Below, piece by piece: positions 54,008 through 64,000 of a stretch of DNA of 64,000 nucleotides. Under the pieces are notes generated by a model. The model was not told the origin of the DNA, made no database searches, and worked only from the letters and a program-made list of their open reading frames with translations. The stretch comes from Chthonobacter rhizosphaerae (lineage in GTDB: Bacteria; Pseudomonadota; Alphaproteobacteria; Rhizobiales; Pleomorphomonadaceae). The stretch is from the NCBI RefSeq assembly GCF_013839525.1, contig NZ_JACDIS010000005.1, forward strand, positions 62,001 to 126,000, in the 5' to 3' direction. The first letter of the stretch is position 1. The number at the start of each line of letters is the position of its first letter. The translations under genes were made by a program, and so were the position numbers.

Positions 54008-55282
54008 ATGCACTTTAAAACCGCGACAAAACTTCTCTTTGCAGCCGCCCTCAGTGTCGCCGTTTCCGGGTGTCTGTCTCTTGGTGAACCGTTCGGGTTC
54101 GACGCCGCGTCCCCGGTCGGCGAGCCGCCGCGGTCCGACGGGCCCATTCCCCCAGCCTTCACCGCTTTCGTGGAGACACTGTGGCCGGCGGCGTCGGCGA
54201 GCGGCGTCTCGCGCCGCACCTTCGACGCGGCGTTCGACGGGCTCGGCCCGGACCAGAGCGTGATCGACGCCGCGTCGCGCCAGGCCGAGTTCGTGAAACC
54301 GATCTGGGAATACCTGGACGGGGCCGTGTCGGAGACCCGCGTGACGACCGGCCGGGAGATGCTGCGCGCCCACGCCGGGACGCTGGAGCGGATCGAGGCC
54401 ACCTACGGGGTGCCGCGCACGGTCGTCGTGGCGGTCTGGGGCATGGAGAGTTCCTACGGGGCGGTGCTCGGCAATCCCAAGGTGGTGCGAAACGCCGTCC
54501 GGGCGCTGGCGACGCTCGCCTGGAAGGGCGGCAAGCGGGCCCGCTACGGGCGCCAGCAGCTTCTGGCGGTGCTGCGCATCCTGGAGCGCGGCGACACGGA
54601 CCCGATCCACATCACCGGTTCCTGGGCGGGCGCCATGGGGCACACCCAGTTCATCCCGACCACCTACGAGGCCTATGCGGTGGATTTCGACGGCGACGGC
54701 CGCCGCAACATCTGGACCTCGATCCCGGACGCGCTCGCCTCCACGGCGAACTACCTGCGCAAGGCGGGCTGGAGGTCCGGCGAGACCTGGGGCTACGAGG
54801 TGGTGCTGCCCGCCGGCCTGGGGGCGGCGGACGACACCCGCCGCCCGATCGGCGACTGGCGGGCCGCCGGCGTGCGGCGGGCGAACGGCGCGCCGTTCCC
54901 GCGGGACGCTGACCAGGGGCGGCTCTATCGCCCGGCGGGCGCGGCGGGGCCGGCCTTCCTGCTCCTCCACAATTTCGCGGTCATCAAGCGGTACAACAAC
55001 GCCAATTCCTATGCGCTCGGCGTCGGCCACCTGTCCGACCGGATCGCCGGCGGCGGACCGTTCGTGACCCCGTGGCCGCGGGACGACCGGGCGCTCACGA
55101 TACCGGAGCGCGAGGAACTGCAGACGCTGCTGGCGCGCCGGGGCTATGACGTGGGTCCGATCGACGGCCTGATCGGGACCGGAACCATCGAGAGCATCCG
55201 GGCCTATCAGGCCCAGGCCGGGCTTCCCGCCGACGGCTCGCCGTCCCAGGAACTCCTCGACAGGCTGCGGACAGGCCGCTGA
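54008..55282 (+). CDS. Lytic murein transglycosylase (MltB-like) with PG-binding domain
   Basis: 424-aa lipoprotein-type transglycosylase. The N terminus carries a lipobox (VSGC at about residue 21). The SLT_2 domain includes the catalytic Glu in [13 protein letters not shown] and [17 protein letters not shown]. The C-terminal peptidoglycan-binding domain reads [20 protein letters not shown]. It cleaves peptidoglycan glycan strands in the periplasm at the outer membrane. ATG 54008 chosen; a TTG two codons earlier is possible. The DUF459 gene follows by 144 bases. Confidence 0.93.
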   Translation: MHFKTATKLLFAAALSVAVSGCLSLGEPFGFDAASPVGEPPRSDGPIPPAFTAFVETLWPAASASGVSRRTFDAAFDGLGPDQSVIDAASRQAEFVKPIWEYLDGAVSETRVTTGREMLRAHAGTLERIEATYGVPRTVVVAVWGMESSYGAVLGNPKVVRNAVRALATLAWKGGKRARYGRQQLLAVLRILERGDTDPIHITGSWAGAMGHTQFIPTTYEAYAVDFDGDGRRNIWTSIPDALASTANYLRKAGWRSGETWGYEVVLPAGLGAADDTRRPIGDWRAAGVRRANGAPFPRDADQGRLYRPAGAAGPAFLLLHNFAVIKRYNNANSYALGVGHLSDRIAGGGPFVTPWPRDDRALTIPEREELQTLLARRGYDVGPIDGLIGTGTIESIRAYQAQAGLPADGSPSQELLDRLRTGR

Positions 55283-55426
55283 CGGCGCGCGAAGAGGTTG
55301 ACCGGACCGCATCCCATCCTCGAAGGTCTGAAAGGTTGGGCGGCTGGTCCGGCGACCGGATCCGCCCGTCGACGTCGACCCGGATGCGTCCGGGTGACGC
55401 CTGCAAGAACTGTCGGGAGCTGTGTG

Positions 55427-56560
55427 GTGTTCCGCAAACGACTACAGGCCGCCGCCGCCGTGCTTCTGGTTTTCGCCGGCATGCTGGCCGTCGCGCCCGA
55501 TCCGGCCTCCGCCCAGATCCTAGAGCGGTCGCCCTTCTTCCTGCGCCTGTTCGGCATCGAGGAGCGGCCGAAGCGGCAGGTCCAGCCGAAGGTGCTGCAG
55601 GTGCCGCCGGCGACCCGCGGCAGCGGCGGCCCGATGGTGCTGACGCCGGGGAGCCCCCGTTCGGGCGGCGCCAAGGTGGTGAAGCCGCAGGCGCCGGCGA
55701 TCGCGATCGCGCCGAAGAACCCGGACGCCAAGGTGGTGCTGGTGCTCGGCGACCAGTTCGCCGGCGGGCTCGCCTCCGGCCTCGACGTGGCGTTCGCCGA
55801 CACCCCGACGGTGAAGTTCGAGGCCCTGGTGGCGGCGGACGCCGGCCTGTCGTCCACCGAACCGGTGGACCTGCGCCAGAAGCTGGAGACGCGGCTCGCG
55901 GCGGCCGAGCCGCCGGACGCCCTGGTGGTGATGCTCGGCCTCAGCGACCGTCGCCCGATGACGGTGGACGGCGCGGTGGCGGATTTCCGAACCAAGCCCT
56001 GGGAGACCGTCTACCGGGCCCGCGCCAAGGCGCTGATCGCCGCCGCCCGGTCCAGGAACCTGCCGGTCTACTGGGTGGGCCTCGTGCCGACCGCCGACTT
56101 CGAGCTGACCACCGATCTCGCCTACCTGGACGAGGTGTTCCGCCAGGAGGCGGGCTCGAGCCTCGCGGTCTATGTGGACGTGTGGAACGCGTTCGCGGAC
56201 GCGACCGGCGGCTTCACCATGACCGGCGCCGACGTGGAGGGCCAGTCGCGCCGCCTGAGGCTGAAGGACGGCGTCGGCTTTACCAAATCCGGCAACCGGA
56301 AGCTCGCCTTCTTCGTGGAGCAGGAGATCAGCACGTGGCTCGCCACCGGCGCGCCCGGCTTCGTGCTGCCGAAGTCGGACGCCGCGGGCGGGCTCGTCGT
56401 GTCGCTGTCCGATCCGGAGGTGGCGGCGGACGAGGACTTCGCCGTGGAGGTTTCCCAGCCGGCGCCCCGCTCCGGAAGCGCGCTCCACCGGCTGGTGGTG
56501 GAAGGACGGCCGCTCGCGCCGCGCCTCGGCCGGGTGGACGACCTCGCGTCGGTGAACTGA
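55427..56560 (+). CDS. DUF459 SGNH-hydrolase-like exported protein
   Basis: 377-aa protein, signal peptide ([19 protein letters not shown]), a Pro-rich segment, then the DUF459/SGNH fold: [17 protein letters not shown] (the GDS block has Gln for Ser), [14 protein letters not shown] (block III with Asp-Arg replacing Gly-x-Asn), PVYWVGLVP and [18 protein letters not shown], where the usual catalytic His position is changed. The substitutions suggest a binding rather than hydrolytic role. GTG 55427 has GGGAG seven bases before it. Usually found beside MltB-like genes in rhizobia. Confidence 0.85.
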   Translation: MFRKRLQAAAAVLLVFAGMLAVAPDPASAQILERSPFFLRLFGIEERPKRQVQPKVLQVPPATRGSGGPMVLTPGSPRSGGAKVVKPQAPAIAIAPKNPDAKVVLVLGDQFAGGLASGLDVAFADTPTVKFEALVAADAGLSSTEPVDLRQKLETRLAAAEPPDALVVMLGLSDRRPMTVDGAVADFRTKPWETVYRARAKALIAAARSRNLPVYWVGLVPTADFELTTDLAYLDEVFRQEAGSSLAVYVDVWNAFADATGGFTMTGADVEGQSRRLRLKDGVGFTKSGNRKLAFFVEQEISTWLATGAPGFVLPKSDAAGGLVVSLSDPEVAADEDFAVEVSQPAPRSGSALHRLVVEGRPLAPRLGRVDDLASVN

Positions 56561-56579
56561 TCGGGCGCTCGGACTGTCT

Positions 56580-56627
56580 GACGGGGAAGGCTAGCGCAGG
56601 GGCATCCCGCGCCGGCCCTTCTCCGTC
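56580..56627. terminator. Candidate bidirectional terminator between DUF459 gene and gltD
   Basis: GACGGGGAAGG (56580-56590) pairs with CCTTCTCCGTC (56617-56627) with one mismatch, between convergent stop codons. Confidence 0.45.
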
Positions 56628-56642
56628 GGATGCCGGACGTGG

Positions 56643-58076
<1,434 letters not shown>

Positions 58077-58131
58077 CGTCTCTGTCCGTATCGGTTCGTG
58101 ATCCGGCCGGCCGGCCGACCCTTTCGGATCC

Positions 58132-58530
58132 TCAGCGGATCCAGTTCTCAACCTTGAGCCCGGCAACACGGCCGAACTCCCTTTCGTTGTCCGTCACCAG
58201 CACCGCGTCCAGCGCGAGCGCATGGGCGGCGATCAACATGTCCATCGGACCGATCAGGGCGCCCCGACGCACCAGGTCGGTGCGGAGTTCCGCATAGATG
58301 ATCCCGCAGGGCTCTACCCAGTCCGCAACATCGACGTCCGCCAGGAAGTTTTCCACGAGATCACGCAATCGGGCCGAACCGGTCTTGAGGTACCCGAACC
58401 GGAGTTCCGCCCCGACAAGAATGCTGGTCCCTGCGCTCCCAGGCATCGTTTCCCGAAACCGACAGGCGGCCTCGCCGGTCCGGTTGCGCAGAATGCTGGA
58501 GACGATGTTCGTATCCAGCATCCAGTTCAC
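58132..58530 (-). CDS. vapC: VapC-type toxin, PIN-domain ribonuclease
   Basis: 132-aa PIN-domain protein. Acidic active-site residues: Asp in MLDTNIVS, Glu in GAELRFG, Asp in [12 protein letters not shown] and Asp in VTDNEREF. The length and motif order match VapC/FitB toxins, which cleave tRNA or rRNA. The GTG start at 58530 overlaps the antitoxin stop (GTGA), the usual coupled layout; ATG 58521 is an alternative. It lies between gltB and gltD. Confidence 0.92.
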   Translation of the reverse strand: MNWMLDTNIVSSILRNRTGEAACRFRETMPGSAGTSILVGAELRFGYLKTGSARLRDLVENFLADVDVADWVEPCGIIYAELRTDLVRRGALIGPMDMLIAAHALALDAVLVTDNEREFGRVAGLKVENWIR

Positions 58531-58799
58531 GGCTCGAGCCCCAGGTCGACGTCTTCCAGCGGGAGTTCCTCGATCTCGGGGAAGTCCTCTTCCAGTGGCG
58601 GCTGGGCGCGCAGCCAATCGACGAGTTCCGCCGGCGTCCTTCGCTTCCGCTTCGGCTTGATATGGATGGTCCCGTCCGGGTCCTTCCACATCACCGCCTT
58701 GTCGGCGTCCAATTCGAACTCCTTCGGAATGCGCACGGCCTGACTTCGGCCGTTGCGGAAGAGGCTGACCTCCCGCTCGTCCCGCTTGATGATGGTCAT
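58527..58799 (-). CDS. vapB: VapB-type antitoxin, SpoVT/AbrB-like
   Basis: 90-aa antitoxin. The N-terminal swapped-hairpin domain has SLFRNGRSQAVRIPKEF, the VapB AbrB-like signature, and the C-terminal half is acidic and Pro-rich, fit for wrapping the toxin. ATG 58799 has GGAGG six bases upstream; an earlier ATG at 58829 lies within the operator-like palindrome. It should neutralise VapC and autorepress the module. Confidence 0.92.
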   Translation of the reverse strand: MTIIKRDEREVSLFRNGRSQAVRIPKEFELDADKAVMWKDPDGTIHIKPKRKRRTPAELVDWLRAQPPLEEDFPEIEELPLEDVDLGLEP

Positions 58800-58815
58800 G
58801 GCCGGCCTCCGTGTC

Positions 58816-58831
58816 ATATGCCAAAGCATAT
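58816..58831 (-). promoter_or_regulatory. vapBC operator candidate
   Basis: ATATGC and GCATAT around CAAA, 16-31 bases upstream of the vapB ATG and overlapping a TATGCT-like -10 on the minus strand. Palindromes at this position are the usual VapBC autoregulatory sites. Confidence 0.6.
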
Positions 58832-58854
58832 CACGCCGTTGCCGGCCGTTTCCA

Positions 58855-63582
<4,728 letters not shown>

Positions 63583-64000
63583 CGCCGGTCCCCATGTTGG
63601 CTCGAAGCCGCGCACCATGCGCGGCTCTGGCGGTCCTCGATGCCGGCCTCCCCACCGGAGCCCGGCAACCCTAAGGGCGGTCCATGACGGACCGCCGACA
63701 CCTGTGGCCCGGCGGCTCTCCACCGTTCGGGTCGCATCCTTCGATGCGGCTCGACCGACGGGGCCTGTCGGGCGTTGAAATCGTCATGCGGCCGGCGATG
63801 TGGCTCGCCCGCCGCCCGCACCGGCGTCCGATCCGGGTTCGGGCCCGGCGGTCGCCGCCGCGCGCCCGGCGCACTCCTCGTGGAGCGCTCCCGAATGGAC
63901 AGGTGTGCTGTCCTTTTTCCTCATGGCACCATGCCGAAACCAGGCACGGATAACAAGAGGTTTCCAACAGGCGGCCATGCCGAACATTGCGCGGGCCAAA
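63583..64000. promoter_or_regulatory. gltB upstream region with two inverted repeats
   Basis: 418 bases with no supported gene. CATGGCACCATG (63922-63933) and GGACAG-GTGTG-CTGTCC (63897-63913, followed on the plus strand by TTTTT) lie eight bases apart in the least GC-rich part. The first may be an operator for gltB; the second resembles a small terminator or second operator. No sigma-54 or clear -35/-10 pair was found. Confidence 0.4.

Noticed and set aside
63897-63933. Possible sigma-54 promoter upstream of gltB (TGGCAC present)
   Set aside because: No TGC element lies at the required distance on either strand.

Overview
The window is GC-rich (about 70 percent by eye) chromosomal DNA of an alphaproteobacterium, most likely of the Hyphomicrobiales (Rhizobiales). 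Evidence: a BA14K-family lipoprotein, an alphaproteobacterial ornithine/lysine decarboxylase preceded by a long structured leader like the speF RNA, a GGAAC-N16-CGTT promoter of the EcfG general-stress type, many LIV-type, sugar and TRAP importers, and heavy use of GTG/TTG starts. I cannot name the genus. No rRNA, tRNA, prophage, insertion sequence or CRISPR array was seen.

Layout. 1-2264: cytoplasmic GAF histidine kinase and LuxR-type response regulator, separated by a four-copy 28-bp tandem repeat. 2269-14349: a catabolic island on the minus strand (rpiR regulator, cysteine hydrolase, glutamine-synthetase-like ligase, N-formylglutamate-amidohydrolase-like enzyme, LIV-type importer, second cysteine hydrolase, class III aminotransferase) with a divergent second class III aminotransferase. 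14401-16202: acyltransferase and a small membrane protein. 16285-20881: galactofuranose-type ABC importer ytfQRT-yjfF. 21247-23757: small conserved protein and PAS-PAS-GGDEF-EAL protein. 24160-29056: GntR regulator, L-galactonate/L-gulonate-type dehydrogenase and a TRAP importer. 29314-31052: small protein, BA14K lipoprotein and yidB. 31142-34960: iron-uptake energisation (secreted protein, exbB, exbD, tonB) and a FhuF-like ferric reductase. 35031-38920: SLC13 permease, ferrochelatase, single-domain response regulator. 39360-44163: a TakP-like TRAP importer whose binding protein is encoded convergently, and a PuuD-like hydrolase. 44191-47035: His-rich nickel/cobalt exporter, DUF1007 protein, LysR regulator. 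47395-49595: speF leader, decarboxylase, GNAT. 49710-51168: SPFH/NfeD pair. 51339-56560: outer-membrane barrel, galU, lytic transglycosylase, DUF459 protein. 56643-63582: glutamate synthase gltB and gltD with a vapBC toxin-antitoxin pair between them.

Themes. The strongest candidate for an undescribed system is the rpiR island: an importer coupled to a gamma-glutamyl-type ligase, an N-acyl-glutamate-type hydrolase, two cysteine amidohydrolases and two aminotransferases, pointing to uptake and stepwise nitrogen removal from an unknown amine or ureide. A second theme is RNA architecture: in all three importer operons where the binding-protein gene comes first (the LIV-type, ytfQ and dctP genes), a perfect GC hairpin with a 9-14 bp stem follows it and precedes the membrane and ATPase genes, a layout expected to raise binding-protein output. 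A third is the insertion of vapBC inside gltBD.

Limits: functions come from motif recognition without database searches, starts were chosen by ribosome-binding site and family length, and substrates of all transporters are inferred.
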